The notes: a model not told the origin generated them from the letters alone. A stretch of DNA of 64,000 nucleotides from Sacculina carcini (GCA_916048095.2 OU696589.1:7641683-7705682); one strand, 5' to 3'; shown: positions 22,340 to 33,768, numbered from the stretch's first letter. Program-made: numbers and translations.

Positions 22340-23151
22340 CTTGTACTATTGTGGCATTGTGACTCATTAATACTGTTTGCGATCAGTAATATCTCACTAC
22401 TCTGATGACACCAATAACCATTGTTTGTGTAATTCGTATGGACATAGGAGCACTGGCGTGGAAAGCGAGAAGATACACTGACAGACACTGGCACAAACAC
22501 ATACACACATACGCAACTGATATGTCAGCATGACTCGCAGCCCAACATAGCTTGATGATGGATTGGATCGATTTTCATATGCTCCTCCTAGCATCAGAGA
22601 AAACACCGACGTGCATCAATAATGGCTCTTTGATAACGACCAGTTATTGCTTTCTTGAATCAGTGTGCCCCGGGTATAAGAGATCTGTCGGGCGAGAATA
22701 AATATTTCTTGTATGCGGGATTCTATCATATCTCCTGTTTCCAATTGTTCATTTCTCTGGTCTTATTGGAGTCCTAATGTGTGTGATGTGAAATACACTG
22801 GTGTCTGTGGGGTTGAGCTTTTGGCTTGTGATTGTGCGGTATTTAACTTGAGTGGTGTAGAGCGGTTGTTGTGGTCGCGATGGGTTGAAACGGCCTCAGT
22901 GTTTGTATGTGAATATATGAATATCATCATGAGTGCGAGTGAACTGTGCTATAAAGACGGACGCGTGCATGACTGTGTATATGTGCCTGTATGTATGCTG
23001 GCGTGCTGGCTGCTGACATTGAGAAGCCTGGCGAGGAAGTCTATCAGACAGTGTGGACATAGTTTTTGGCACTGGAAGAGCGGTGTATGCTAGTTTGTTC
23101 TATACATTACACTGTTATATTTTCAAGTGCATACATATTTTTATAATATAC
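22340..23151. other. Intergenic stretch upstream of the GPCR-like gene
   Basis: Presumed promoter side of the minus-strand gene at 20567-22339. Only short, unconserved-looking frames are present. No promoter element, transposon end or RNA gene was recognised. Confidence 0.4.
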
Positions 23152-23455
23152 GTCTACAGTATTATGATTGAACTGATGGACGATGTTAAAATGTGTCTAC
23201 AGTATCATGATTGAACTGATGGACGATGTTAAAATGTGTCTACAGTACCATGATTGAACTGATGGACAATGTTAAAATGTGTCTACAGTACCATGATTGA
23301 ACTGATGGACAATGTTAAAATGTGTCTACAGTATCATGATTGAACTGATGGACGATGTTAAAATGTGTCTACAGTATCATGATTGAACTGATGGACAATG
23401 TTAAAATGTGTCTACAGTATCATGATTGAAATGATGGACAATGTTAAAATGTGTG
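23152..23455 (-). repeat. 43-bp minisatellite, about 7 copies, inverted relative to 9935-10577
   Basis: The unit on the plus strand begins TCTACAGTATCATGATTGAA, the exact reverse complement of part of the unit at 9935-10577. Copies vary at GACGATG/GACAATG, as in the other array. Confidence 0.93.
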
Positions 23456-24084
23456 TTGCGATCGGCATCATTCTCGAACATGTGATCATATATTGTGGAT
23501 AACTAGATGGTGCCGTTTCAACGTATATTTCAGGAAATTTTGCGAGTAGACTGTCTATCCTACTTCTGGAATTAATTGAAAAACACTACTTTGCACCAAC
23601 ACCTCGTCTTCTTTTTGAATTGAACAATTAAGTATATCTCCTTTTTCATTGACACGCCTGTATTTTACGTCTCGTGGCAAATTCAGGGAACCAGAGAGAA
23701 CGGTCCCAGTTTATACATGCTTGCCGCCGCGAGACAAGCACACGTTGCGGACACACGCAAACAGGTGAGCAAATAATCACATAATCATACACCGTAGCGT
23801 TCTCACACACTTCACACATCGTACACACGTGAAGTTAGCCTTGACGTACGTGTTACTGGTAGATCCAGGTAGTCAAAGGACGCTATAAGACCACACTCAT
23901 CTTGAGCGGCGGCTGGCTGCAATAATAAACACGAGTCATCGAAGCCGTGTCAGGTCTGTGACTGTATCCCGTGTAACCACTGCTTCAGTTTACGTGCTTA
24001 TATAGAAGACATTGAAGAACGAAATTATCCGTGTTGTCTTTGAAGAAATATATAATATAATTGGGACCATTTACAATGGTTAGG
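23456..24084. other. Unassigned stretch between satellite and gypsy relic
   Basis: No gene is visible. AATAATAAACACGAGTC near 23920 could be an old LTR's polyadenylation region, but no partner repeat was found. GGTTAGGTTAGGTCAGGTT near 24079 marks the border with the relic to the right. Confidence 0.35.
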
Positions 24085-24337
24085 TTAGGTCAGGTTATGC
24101 GACGGTATTCTCGGAACAGTACCTGCAATCACACTGCACACCGGACCGCCATTTGGCACCGAATATTCTTTAGACCCCAATATTACACCACGTTCGTCCA
24201 CATATACGCTCCCCAGCCTCGCAACGACGTCCATGCCAAGAATCACTTCAACCTCACCCAATAGGTCGTTAGCCACTATCACAGGTAACCAAAGTTCCAC
24301 GCCACTTACAGCCACTCGCACCTTGTCCGTATGGGAG
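24085..24337 (-). pseudogene. Gypsy protease relic, C-terminal part
   Basis: Minus-strand reading GVELWLPVIVANDLLGEV then VILGMDVVARLG matches the second half of a retroviral-type aspartic protease (the ILG-D element). The matching N-terminal half lies at 24884-24965 and 27310-27400, separated by two later insertions. There is a frame change between the halves, so the copy is dead. Confidence 0.7.
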
Positions 24338-24342
24338 TACTA

Positions 24343-24883
24343 CAATATTGCCCTATGAACATATTGGCCAAAAACGCCCGCATGCTCCCATACTCTGCAA
24401 TAGGGCAATATGTTCACTTCGGCCAGTGTAGTGTCAAAGGCGTATCAAGTGCGATGAGTGCGACTACGGTTTGTGGCCAATATTTTCACTTTTCACCATA
24501 GCATAATTTCAGTGGTTTTCAACACAACGCACGAGTTTCTATACAACAAGTAGCTAGCACCTAACATACTGTGCGGCTAGGTTTAGTCTTGGCTAGGTTA
24601 GGTGAGGTCAGGTCAGGTTAAGTCAATTTAGATTACTGAGCCTAGCCAATAACCCCACAGTATGTGAGGTGCTAGCTACTTGTGTATAAACTCTTGTCTT
24701 GTGTTGAAAACCACTGAAATTTCGCCTTGGTGAAAAGTGAACATATTGGCCACAAGCCGCAGTCGCACTCACCGCTCTTGATACGCCTTTGACACTACAC
24801 TGGCCGAGGTGAACATATTGCCCTATTGCAGGGTGTGGGAGCATGCGGGCGTTTTTGGCCAATATGTTCATAGGGCAATATTG
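24343..24883. mobile_element. Foldback DNA transposon (541 bp) inside the gypsy protease
   Basis: Two arms of about 250 bp are inverted repeats of one another, starting CAATATTGCCCTATGAACAT at each end with scattered mismatches and leaving little unpaired centre. The flanks carry a 5-bp duplication TACTA (24338-24342, 24884-24888). Each arm contains a second inner copy of the GGGCAATATGTTCAC motif. No coding capacity. The superfamily was not identified. Confidence 0.85.
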
Positions 24884-24965
24884 TACTAGATCCGTCCGTA
24901 TCAGCACACGGCATTCTACGACCATCGACGGTAGTCACGCTGCAGCTGCCACGCGCATTTGCAGC

Positions 24966-25488
24966 TGTAGCGGGCCACGTTGGCTGCATTGTCGTCATTA
25001 TATGCTAGGCTTGTATATACGTGTTATTGTCAATTTATTATTTGTCATTTTAATCATGTTTCCGGTCGAGAGTAACCGTGTGTATTTCTCCTCTCGCCCT
25101 CTCCCACACACACCATGTTTGTCCGTGCACCTCACACCCTTCTGCTCTCACACTCTACTTCATTCGCAGTGCCTGTATCGCCGTGCCCACTGTATCGCAG
25201 TGCCCACTGTACCGTTATTCGCTCTGTGTGCACACACCCTATCAGACCTGCTCTCTCGTAGTTGTTATTGACACGAGGGTCGTGCGGACAACACACTGGT
25301 ACAGTGGACACACGGCTGAAGGCAGTCGTCCCTAGTCGTTGGTGTGAGTACCTACGCGGCGCAGCACACCCCTCAGCTCTGTGCACTTTGTTGGTGTAAA
25401 TAGGCACGGCATGTAAATATATACATTATATGGCGGTCTTCATGAATGACGGGCTAGGCGATAGCATACGCGCCTGTAAAGCGCTACA
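24966..25488 (+). repeat. 5' LTR of gag-only element
   Basis: 523 bp, TGTAGCGGG...GCGCTACA, followed directly by the primer-binding site. Confidence 0.93.
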
Positions 25489-25531
25489 TTGGTGACCCGA
25501 CGTGATCGTCGCATCTGTACCCGTCGCCGCC

Positions 25532-26791
25532 ATGTCTGCAGCCTACATCACAAAAGCCGCAACCACGGCTCCAATGAGCACGCCGATGGCATCCGTCCGC
25601 CTGCCGCCATTCTCCGCCGTAGAAACGGAGCTCTGGCTAACGCAGGTCGAATTCGCCATAGATGTGTCCGGCGTAGAGGACGACCGCATCCGCCTGAAAC
25701 TCCTGGTGGCCAACCTGCCTTTTTCACTGGCAACACAGGTGAGAGACGTTATCATGTGTCCCACGGCGACCTTTGCCGACTTGTGCGCTGCCTTAAGGTC
25801 CCGTCTTGCCACACAATCGTGGCAACCGGAAGCGCTTAAGGCCGACCCATTTGTCGCCGCTTCTGCTCAGCAGCCAGCGAGCTCATGGTCAGCGAGCGTC
25901 GTCGCCTCTGCCAAGATGCCGTCGCGACCGCCTGACACGCCTGACACCAGCTTTGCAGCCAACGACAAACTTCTGAGTGAATTGGTGGCATTAATAGGCA
26001 GCCTCATCAAAGAGCTCCAGCTGTATCGAGCCGTTGACCATCAAACTGGTCACAGCGAGCTTCAGCTGTCCGAGCCTCGGCGCCCATCTCACAACATGCC
26101 TCACTCACGCTCGCGCAAACGTCGATCGGCCGATGCAGCACGCTCAAACACCAGCAGCGGCAACTCAACCGTGTGCTGGTATCACCGCTGTTTCGGCAAG
26201 AACTCCAAGCGGTGCAATGACCAGTGCAGCTGGCCTTCCACGCAGCAGTCGCTGGCTGACGACCGTCCACAGCCATTACAGCCGCTGCAAAAGCCGAAAC
26301 CCCGCCAGAGGACGTACGTTCAGGCATTGCAGAGCAACGAGGGCCTCGTCAAACAGGTGGCACCGCGACAGTCTCGCCGAAAAAGCCACCAGCCACGCGG
26401 CCTAGATACGTGCAGCGACGTTTTTGTCCTGCACGGAAAGCGTCACTCACCACTTGATTGCTGCTTCAAGCCCGCAGTAGCAAAGCAGAGCGACACCACA
26501 GCGCTGCGGCATAAACCATCTGTGCCTTGCACATTACAGCCTTCCGGTACGCCTTACCGAGGACCTAAGCCGCTCCTGCGAATCAACAAGGCAATCCGAC
26601 AACAACACGGCTCCAAACAACAGCCACGACAACCCAGCGAATGTACTTTGGCATCACGGAACCCTCAGCCGACCGTCGCCACTGCAACACCGCGGTCCAT
26701 CCTCCGCTCACGCTCACCGCGACCGCTTGCACGCTACGTTCCTATTGGTCGAGTTTCATTCTCATTACACTCTGACAGGGGGGTAGTGTAG
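25532..26791 (+). CDS. Gag fused to C-terminal pol tail (419 aa)
   Basis: Residues 1 to about 150 read as a gypsy gag: an Ala/Pro-rich start, then RLPPFSAVETELWLTQVEFA and a following helical capsid segment. A Cys/His motif (VCWYHRCFGKNSKRC) near residue 215 resembles the WCRFHQKFG-type box in the element at 28883. From about residue 300 it reads VFVLHGKRHSPLD...GRVSFSLHSDRGVV, aligning with the C-terminal end of the Pol protein of the element at 33769 ([26 protein letters not shown]). About 2.5 kb of pol coding has thus been removed without breaking the frame. The stop TAG lies inside the 3' LTR start. The upstream in-frame codons before ATG 25532 overlap the primer site, so this ATG is chosen. 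Confidence 0.8.
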   Translation: MSAAYITKAATTAPMSTPMASVRLPPFSAVETELWLTQVEFAIDVSGVEDDRIRLKLLVANLPFSLATQVRDVIMCPTATFADLCAALRSRLATQSWQPEALKADPFVAASAQQPASSWSASVVASAKMPSRPPDTPDTSFAANDKLLSELVALIGSLIKELQLYRAVDHQTGHSELQLSEPRRPSHNMPHSRSRKRRSADAARSNTSSGNSTVCWYHRCFGKNSKRCNDQCSWPSTQQSLADDRPQPLQPLQKPKPRQRTYVQALQSNEGLVKQVAPRQSRRKSHQPRGLDTCSDVFVLHGKRHSPLDCCFKPAVAKQSDTTALRHKPSVPCTLQPSGTPYRGPKPLLRINKAIRQQHGSKQQPRQPSECTLASRNPQPTVATATPRSILRSRSPRPLARYVPIGRVSFSLHSDRGVV

Positions 26792-27309
26792 CGGGCCACG
26801 TTGGCTGCATTGTCGTCATTATATGCTAGGCTTGTATATACGTGTTATTGTCAATTTATTATTTGTCATTTTAATCATGTTTCCGGTCGAGAGTAACCGT
26901 GTGTATTTCTCCTCTCGCTCTCTCCCACACACACCATGTTTGTCCGTGCACCTCACACCCTTCTGCTCTCACACTCTACTTCATTCGCAGTGCCTGTATC
27001 GCCGTGCCCACTGTATCGCAGTGCCCACTGTACCGTTATTCGCTCTGTGTGCACACACCCTATCAGACCTGCTCTCTCGTAGTTGTTATTGTCACGAGGG
27101 TCGTGCGGACAACACACAGGTACAGTGGACACACGGCTGAAGGCAGTCGTCCCTAGTCGTTGGTGTGAGTACCTACGCGGCGCAGCACACCCCTCAGCTC
27201 TGTGCACTTTGTTGGTGTAAATAGGCACGGCATGTAAATATATACATTATATGGCGGTCTTCATGAATGACGGGCTAGGCGATAGCATACGCGCCTGTAA
27301 AGCGCTACA
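26787..27309 (+). repeat. 3' LTR of gag-only element
   Basis: 523 bp, preceded by a purine tract and followed by the target duplication CAGC. Confidence 0.93.
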
Positions 27310-28185
27310 CAGCAATCGATCGAGACACGATCGACATTGTGCAGCCCGTGTCCATCACAGCATGCACATTTCGACCATTGACTGCCGCTGGCACACGCCA
27401 AAGCGCCATTACTGACTGGTCAGTGGGAGAGCTGCTGGCGCACCAGATCTCCTCTCGTCGTTTCCCGTCTGTTGTGTTATTTCTTGTTCGCGAGGACAGT
27501 TTCGCCTTAGATGCGGTCCCCCGCATCCGAAACATTCAATTTGGCGACGTACATTTTGTAATGGACCACCGTTGCTCCGCGCATTGCAGTACATTGCGAG
27601 ATAAGGGCCACCACAATTGAAACACCTTATCTGCGTCGAATATTGTATTTTCTCATTGCGAAAGTGTTGCGTGTTTCGTGCCACCATCGCAGTACTACCC
27701 TCGCCGATCTCTGTCAAAAGGATGCGCGCACGCTCGACGACCGACGCCAAAGCAATTGTTGTCAAATTCGGCATGGTTCTCAATCCTCGTGAGACCTCAC
27801 GCGGCAATCCCACCACAAAAGCGTTCTTGAGAACATTGTCACACTCAATATTGGCCAGTTTAGCAAGTCGCCTCAGGCTTGCCATGTAAACATCGGCTGG
27901 TTCTCCCTTCCACTTGTACGCGGTGAACATTTCGTATGCCGAGAACCTGTCTGTAGCGAGAGCGTCCAGCAGTGATCTTTTGATCTCCGAATACACACTC
28001 TTTTTGACCTCATCCATTTCACAGAACACTGCGTACGCCGGTCCGTCGAAGAAGAGGCACGACGGTCTCGAGGGCGTCGATCTTCCGTAGTTCTGCCACT
28101 CTTTCAAAATTGTCGATCCATTGCACGACATCCTGGCTCCCGTCAAACGGCCGTACAATGTCATGTAGCTTAAGATTCGCCATAT
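27310..28185 (-). pseudogene. Gypsy Gag and protease N-terminus relic
   Basis: Minus strand. ATG at 28185 opens MANLKLHDIVRPFDG...QWIDNFERVAEL, then the frame shifts by one near 28050-28065 and continues LFFDGPAYAVF and capsid-like sequence. Two zinc knuckles follow (CFNCGGPYLAMYC, with Y for H, and CFGCGGPHLRRNC). In another frame near 27310-27390 comes the protease signature VMDTGCTMSIVS. The downstream protease continues at 24884-24965 and 24085-24337 across two insertions. RT and integrase are not found. Confidence 0.78.
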
Positions 28186-28203
28186 CTAAGTGCCGAAATA
28201 GCT

Positions 28204-28425
28204 TGTAATGTGAACGATGTATTTAGTGACAATCAAATCGATGATATGAAACTGGAAATAAAAGCCGCACAGGAGTTCAGACGACGCCAGCAAAAAACAC
28301 GGAGAAGAATAAGGCAGACAATATCCTCTCACACTCGTACGTAAAACCACTAGACACACACACACGCGAAAGCCACTGAAACAACTATCACCGCACACAA
28401 CATTACACACTAAACCAACGCCACA
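28204..28425 (-). repeat. Probable 5' LTR remnant of the minus-strand gypsy relic
   Basis: On the minus strand sequence ending CACATTACA is followed by AGCTATTTCGGC and, 20 bases later, the gag ATG. The LTR-element at 54503 has the same AGCTATTTCGGC directly after its 5' LTR, so this is likely the primer-binding site. No second LTR copy was found and the outer edge is a guess. Confidence 0.45.
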
Positions 28426-28882
28426 CTCTCACTGACTCGTCAGGGTTGCCAGGTGTCTCAAGCCATATAAGGCCAAACCGCCGACGAAAAAAGGCCAAAA
28501 AGGCCAACCTCGAAGCACAGCGAGGTAGTTGTTTTTGCTGAACGCCAATTATTTCGAAAGCGCCCAACAGAGGCGTCAATTACATTGTGAGACATATGAA
28601 AGGTACTATTTCACAAAAATATTTGTTTCCAATAGGTACGTTTCAGGCGGAGAAAATAATTATGAAAATATGTTTACAACAACATTTTTACTGCACTGAT
28701 ACATTTTTTCTCAATTTTCAAATATTTTTTTAGCGAATTATGGATATTTTCAGTGCGCTGAGGTAAAATATTAATCTAGTTTCTATTAATTCCTTCTACC
28801 ATTTATGCAATTCAACTTTTTGTAGCAGTGTGAAAATACACTCAAAACGCACATTTCGTTCTAATATTCATTTCAAATATCT
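28426..28882. other. Unassigned stretch with a possible hAT-like end
   Basis: CAGGGTTGCCAG at about 28440 resembles common hAT termini, but no inverted partner was found. The rest is AT-rich with no coding signal. Confidence 0.3.
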
Positions 28883-29133
28883 TGTGGCCCCAATGTGATA
28901 CAACTCTGGGTTGAAGACCACTGGCCAGTTCGACTGGTTGTGTTTGTGCGTGAGCAAGAGAGAGTCAGTGTACCAGTTGGTGCGTGTGTGGAAGTGTGCA
29001 TGTATGTTTGTATGTATGTGTGTGTGTTACGTGTGTACTGTTCTTGTGTTACTTTATCGTCATTCATTCACTTGCTCGTGTCGTTTCATCGCAGTACATC
29101 GTGACAATTCAGCTGCGTGTTATTGCTGCTACA
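28883..29133 (+). repeat. 5' LTR of decayed gypsy element
   Basis: 251 bp with a GT-rich middle; followed by the primer-binding site. Confidence 0.92.
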
Positions 29134-29170
29134 TTGGTGACCCCGTGTTCAGAATTCGCAGAGCTTCAAA

Positions 29171-32100
29171 ATGGAAACAAAATCCACCGATCAGCTCAGC
29201 ACAGCTGCTAGTGAAATGCAAGGCTCTTTGAACACCGTAGCAGTGCGAGTAGAGCTGCCTACATTTGACAGCAATGACGTCGACACATGGATTCTCATGT
29301 GTGAAAACCTGATGCTCGACGGAGGTTTGTGAACGCAGTCAACCATGTTCAGAAGAGTGTTGGCTAAGCTTCCTCCAGAATGCTTCAGACTGGTGAAAGG
29401 CCTCGTCAAAACTCTTTTGGACGCAGACTGTTACACCAAGCTGACAGAGAAACTGCATTCACAGCTGAATTTTACTTCCTCGGAGCGATTTCAGCGGTTC
29501 GAGAATTTACCTCGTGAATTAGGTTCACGGAAGCCGACAGAGTTGTACGCCGATCTAGCTCTACTGTACCCAGAAGATACAGACCACGAGATAATCAGAG
29601 AAGCATTTTTGTGTCGTCTGCCGGTGATACTACAGCACATGTGCAGAGAGCTGCTTGCGACAAAACAGCTGAGTGAAGTAGCTCTTCACGCGGATCAGCA
29701 TCACCTCCCGTTCAAGACGAGCTGCACAGTTACAGAAGTCAGCACAACAGAAAACAAAGAGAATCTGGTGGCTGCCACTCGGGCCAGCAGTCGGTCACAC
29801 AGTCGTCAGTCGGTCACACAGCGGCCCACACAACGATCTACTGCAACAGTTGATTTTGTAGATCGATGGTGCCGATTTCATCAAAAATTCGGACCGGCTG
29901 CAAGGCGATGCCTAGGCCGATGCACGTTTGCAGCGGATATGTCGGGAAACGCCTCGGGCAGCCGACAGTGACGACCCTGTACGGCTGCAAAAATGGCTGT
30001 CAGCTGCTCTACGTAACTGACAGTCAAGGTCGCAACTTCCTCGTCGATAGCGGTTCAGAGGTGTCCTTGTTGCCAGCAGGGCCAAATCCTCCTCCGCCTC
30101 TTCAATCTCCAACACTGCGAGCAGCCAATGGTTCCATCAAATCGGTGTTTGATGCAGGCCGAGACACATTGATCGATCTCGGACTAGGCCGAACATACAA
30201 GTTCAAATTCGTGGTAGCAGCTCTTTCATCCCCGATTTTGGGAGCGGACTTTCCTCGCGAATTCGGGCTAATAATAGACCTGAAGAAGAGGACTCTGGTG
30301 GATAGCACCACTTACTTGCGTACCAACCCAGCAGCGACAAAATGTGACCGACATCCATTACATGTTCATGTTTGCCGAGTTGACCCGCCACAGCGCGACG
30401 GTCCAGGGTTCGCTGAAATTCGTGAATCAGCGCCATTCAGAGCGCTCTGTGCACCGCCTTCTGGTTTTCCGGCCGTCAGCGTCCCGAGTGTTGAACACCG
30501 CATCATTACACGTGTTAATCCTGTGTTCGCTAGACCAAGGCGCCTCATGCCAGCCAAATAGACAGCAGCTAAACGTGAACTGGAATACTTGCTTGAACAG
30601 GGAATCCTGGTACCATCTTCCTCAGCATGGTCAAGTCCAATACACTTGGTGGAAAAAGATGGAGGACGGTCCTACCGGATCGTAGGATGTTATGAGCGTT
30701 TGAATGCGATCACGGTTCCTGATCGATATCCTGTGCCACATCTGCAGACATTCGCAGATCGACTGAATGGTGCCACCATGTTCAGCACCGTTGATCTTGC
30801 TCGTGCATTCGCTCAAATCCCAGTATTTGGACCGAACCAACCTAAAACCGCTATAACAACGCCGTTCGGCTTGTTTGAATAACGCCGAATGCCATTCGGA
30901 TTATCAAATGCAGCACAGTCTTTTCAAAGATTGATGGACTGTGTGCTTCGTGGGATGAAGAATGTCTAAGTATATATAGACGACATATTAGTGTTTTCAC
31001 CAGATGCAGAGCAACATCGGAAGGATATCTGCGAATTATTCCGTCGTTTCAGCTCTGCAGGACTCGTCATTAAACCTGACAAATGTGTTTTTGGTCAGCC
31101 ACGAGTGAAATTTCTCGGCTTAGTCGTGTCAGCACAAGGCATAGAACCACTACCTGAAAAAGTAGCTGACCTTATCAACATGCCTCCGCCCCGTGATGTG
31201 GCCGGATGCAGACGATACTTGGGAATGATAAATCATTTCCACCGATTTGTACCTCAATTGGCGAAACTTCTCCAGCCGTTGCATGTTGTGTGCAAAAACA
31301 AGCAGCGCACGCTGACGTGGACGGATTCACAGGCTTCTTGAAGCCTTTGAAGCCAGCAAAAGAGCACTCGCCGACGCCTCTAGACTCGCATTTCCGTGTG
31401 GCAATGCGCCGACAAAGGTGGCGGCAGATGCATCCGACACTGCAGTCGGCGCAGTCATCTTGCAATGGCAACGAGTAATGTGGGTGCCTCTGGCGTTTCA
31501 CTCTCGAGCGCTACAGGGTGCACAGTTGCGCTGGAGTACCGGCGATAAGGAGTTGTATGCTCTCTTTAGCGCAGTGAAGCGCTTCCGCCATCTCCTAGAA
31601 GGTCGTCCTCAGCTACAGTTGTGGACCGACCACAAGCCTTTGGTACACGCTTTCACCAGTACCAGCGAACGGTCTCCGAGAGTCCAACGCCAACTAGCCT
31701 TCTTAAGTGAATTCTCCACCGATATTAGGCACGTCAGTGGCCCGGACAACATTGTTCCTGATTGTCTCAGCCGTCCATTAACTCAGAACCGCTGCACCTT
31801 CTCACATTTATCAACTTCCGCTTCATATGTCGACACACAGCAGTGCCTTGATCTGGCGCGAATGATCAACGAACAGGCAAAATGTCCTGAGGTGACTACT
31901 CTGGTGTCATCAACTTCGCTAAACGTGGAGCGGCGTGAAATAGCAAGATGTCCAACCGGATTACTTGTTGACATCTCCACAGGCGTGGACAGACCTTTGG
32001 TGCCACAAACCATGCAGAGAGAGATATACACACGGTTCCACTGCATGAATCATCCCAGCGCTCGAGCCACGCGCCGTCTGATTTCGGAATGTTTCGTGTT

Positions 32101-33184
32101 TGCCAGAATCGGGTCCAAAGTTTCTGCCTGGGCAAAAACATGTCTGCAGTGTCAGCAATGTAAAGTGACGCGTCATCAACGGACACCGCTCAAACGCCCT
32201 GCACTACCAACTTGCAGATTTGAGTGCCTGCATGTTGATATTGTTGGTCCGCTGCCAGAGGTCAACGGGTATCGCTTCATATTTACCATCATTGACCGAT
32301 TCACTCGATATCCTGAAGCTGTACCGCTGACCGACGCCACATCGGCCACATGCGCCAAACTGCTACTGGATTGGGTGTCCCGATACGGCATGTGCCTCAC
32401 GATCACATCGGATCGGGGACGTCAGTTTGTATCGGACCTTTGGAGCGAGTTATGGACGTTGCTTGGTGTTAAATTGAACACATCATGTGCCTATATGCCG
32501 CAACAAAACGGCTTGGTCGAGCGCGTGCATAGACAGCTTATAGCATCACTAACTGCCGCCATTCAAGATCAGGTGAATTGGCCTGCTGCGCTCCCTGTCG
32601 TGCTTATGGGTATGCGTTCTTCATTGAAGCCGGATATTGGTGCGTCCCCCGCTGAACTTGCACTGGGAGAGAAAATGCGATTGCCAGGGCAATTTTTCAC
32701 CGAAAATTCCATGTTTCCGGCCAGCGAGACCGCTCGCCACTTGGTGCAGTCGTTCGCAAACTTGAGGCCTCTTCCAACTTGCTGGCACCGTCAACGTGAC
32801 TCAGAGAAACCGTTTGTATCGCCCTCCCTGGAGACGGCGAGTCATGTCTTTGTGCGAGTTGATGGTCATCGTTCACCGCTAACACCTCCTTACCAGGGAC
32901 CGTACGCCGTATTGCAGCGAAGCGACAAATCATTCACCATCGACAATCGCGGCAAGCCTGATGTGGTTGCAGTGGACAGGCTGAAGCCGGCACATCTGGA
33001 GCGAGTAGATCAGTCGGCCACAACCACCGCACCGACATCGACAGCGCCTCCGCGAGCGGGAGACGGCACTCCTCCTTCGTATCCTCGACCTCCTTCCGCT
33101 GCATCACGTCACGTCGCTCCTAGGATAGTTTGGTCACGGCGTTCCAGACCAGTACGGCCACCACAGCGCTACATCGGAGCATAG
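29171..33184 (+). pseudogene. Broken gag-pol of the 28.9-kb gypsy element
   Basis: ATG 29171 opens gag, interrupted by TGA near 29330, resuming to 29971 with a WCRFHQKFG...C Cys/His box. After a frame change comes the protease FLVDSGSEVSLLPA (about 30046). RT begins near 30562 just after a TAG, and has further stops near 30881 (after FGLFE) and 30966 (next to VYIDDILVF, the Y-I-D-D active site). A frame change near 31340 leads to an intact RNase H-integrase segment to 33184: TDHKPLVHAF, HVDIVGP (D), TSDRGRQF (D), QNGLVERVHR (E). The copy cannot make a full polyprotein. Confidence 0.9.
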
Positions 33185-33199
33185 CTCCTGAGGGGGGAC

Positions 33200-33452
33200 T
33201 GTGGCCCCACTGTGATACAACTCTGGGTTGAAGACCACTGGCCAGTTCGACTGGTTGTGTTTGTGCGTGCACAAGAGAGAGTCAGTGTACCAGTTGGTGC
33301 GTGTGTGGAAGTGTGCATGTATGTTTGTATGTATGTGTGTGTGTGTTACGTGTGTACTGTTCTTGTGTTACTTTATCGTCATTCATTCACTTGCTCGTGT
33401 CGTTTCATCGCAGTACATCGTGACAATTCAGCTGCGTGTTATTGCTGCTACA
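33200..33452 (+). repeat. 3' LTR of decayed gypsy element
   Basis: 253 bp, preceded by a G-rich purine tract, followed by target duplication ATCT. Confidence 0.92.
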
Positions 33453-33768
33453 ATCTCACAAAGTAGGGACAATCTAACAAGCTAATAATATATCTTATTT
33501 GAGCAACATTTAATTACCTGATGAAAATACAATTTGCAAAAACATGTCATGCGTGTCGTGCACATGCTCAGCTGGACGCGCATGACATTCGAGGAACCTA
33601 CAGTAACGTTCCCAATAACAAGTTGCGTGGCGTAAACACTGGCGTGGTTGATGAACGAATGAATGTATTACATAGTGAAGGGTGAACAAACGTACAACGC
33701 TACTTGTGTCCAGTGACACTCACCAACACACATGCACACACGCATACAAACAATATCACACACACACT
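33453..33768. other. Spacer between two LTR elements
   Basis: About 300 bp of ordinary AT-rich DNA then a CA-rich run. No gene or transposon end was recognised. Confidence 0.4.

Larger units (their letters stand above)
24966..27309 (+). mobile_element. Gag-only gypsy-type LTR element (2.34 kb) nested in the relic
   Basis: 523-bp LTRs at 24966-25488 and 26787-27309 (three differences by eye) start TGTAGCGGGCC and end GCGCTACA. Target duplication CAGC lies at 24962-24965 and 27310-27313. The primer-binding site TTGGTGACCCGACGTG starts at 25489 and a purine tract GACAGGGGGGTAG precedes the 3' LTR. The interior has one open frame that joins gag to the last segment of pol. Protease, RT, RNase H and integrase are absent, so mobility would depend on a helper. 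Confidence 0.93.
28883..33452 (+). mobile_element. Decayed full-length gypsy-type LTR element (4.57 kb)
   Basis: LTRs at 28883-29133 (251 bp) and 33200-33452 (253 bp, one extra GT) start TGTGGCCCCA and end GCTGCTACA. Target duplication ATCT lies at 28879-28882 and 33453-33456. The primer-binding site TTGGTGACCCCGTG starts at 29134 and a GAGGGGGGACT tract precedes the 3' LTR. LTRs differ by a few bases only, yet coding is broken by several stops and frame changes. Confidence 0.93.

Noticed and set aside
22713-23093. Open frame of 126 codons
   Set aside because: No domain, signal or membrane pattern, Cys/Trp/Val-rich random-looking composition, and no neighbour support.
24079-24097. Telomere-like GGTTAGGTTAGG run as an interstitial telomere
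   Set aside because: Only two to three imperfect units inside a transposon relic; similar short runs occur elsewhere in the window without array structure.
28440-28451. CAGGGTTGCCAG as a hAT transposon end
   Set aside because: No inverted partner or 8-bp duplication was found nearby.
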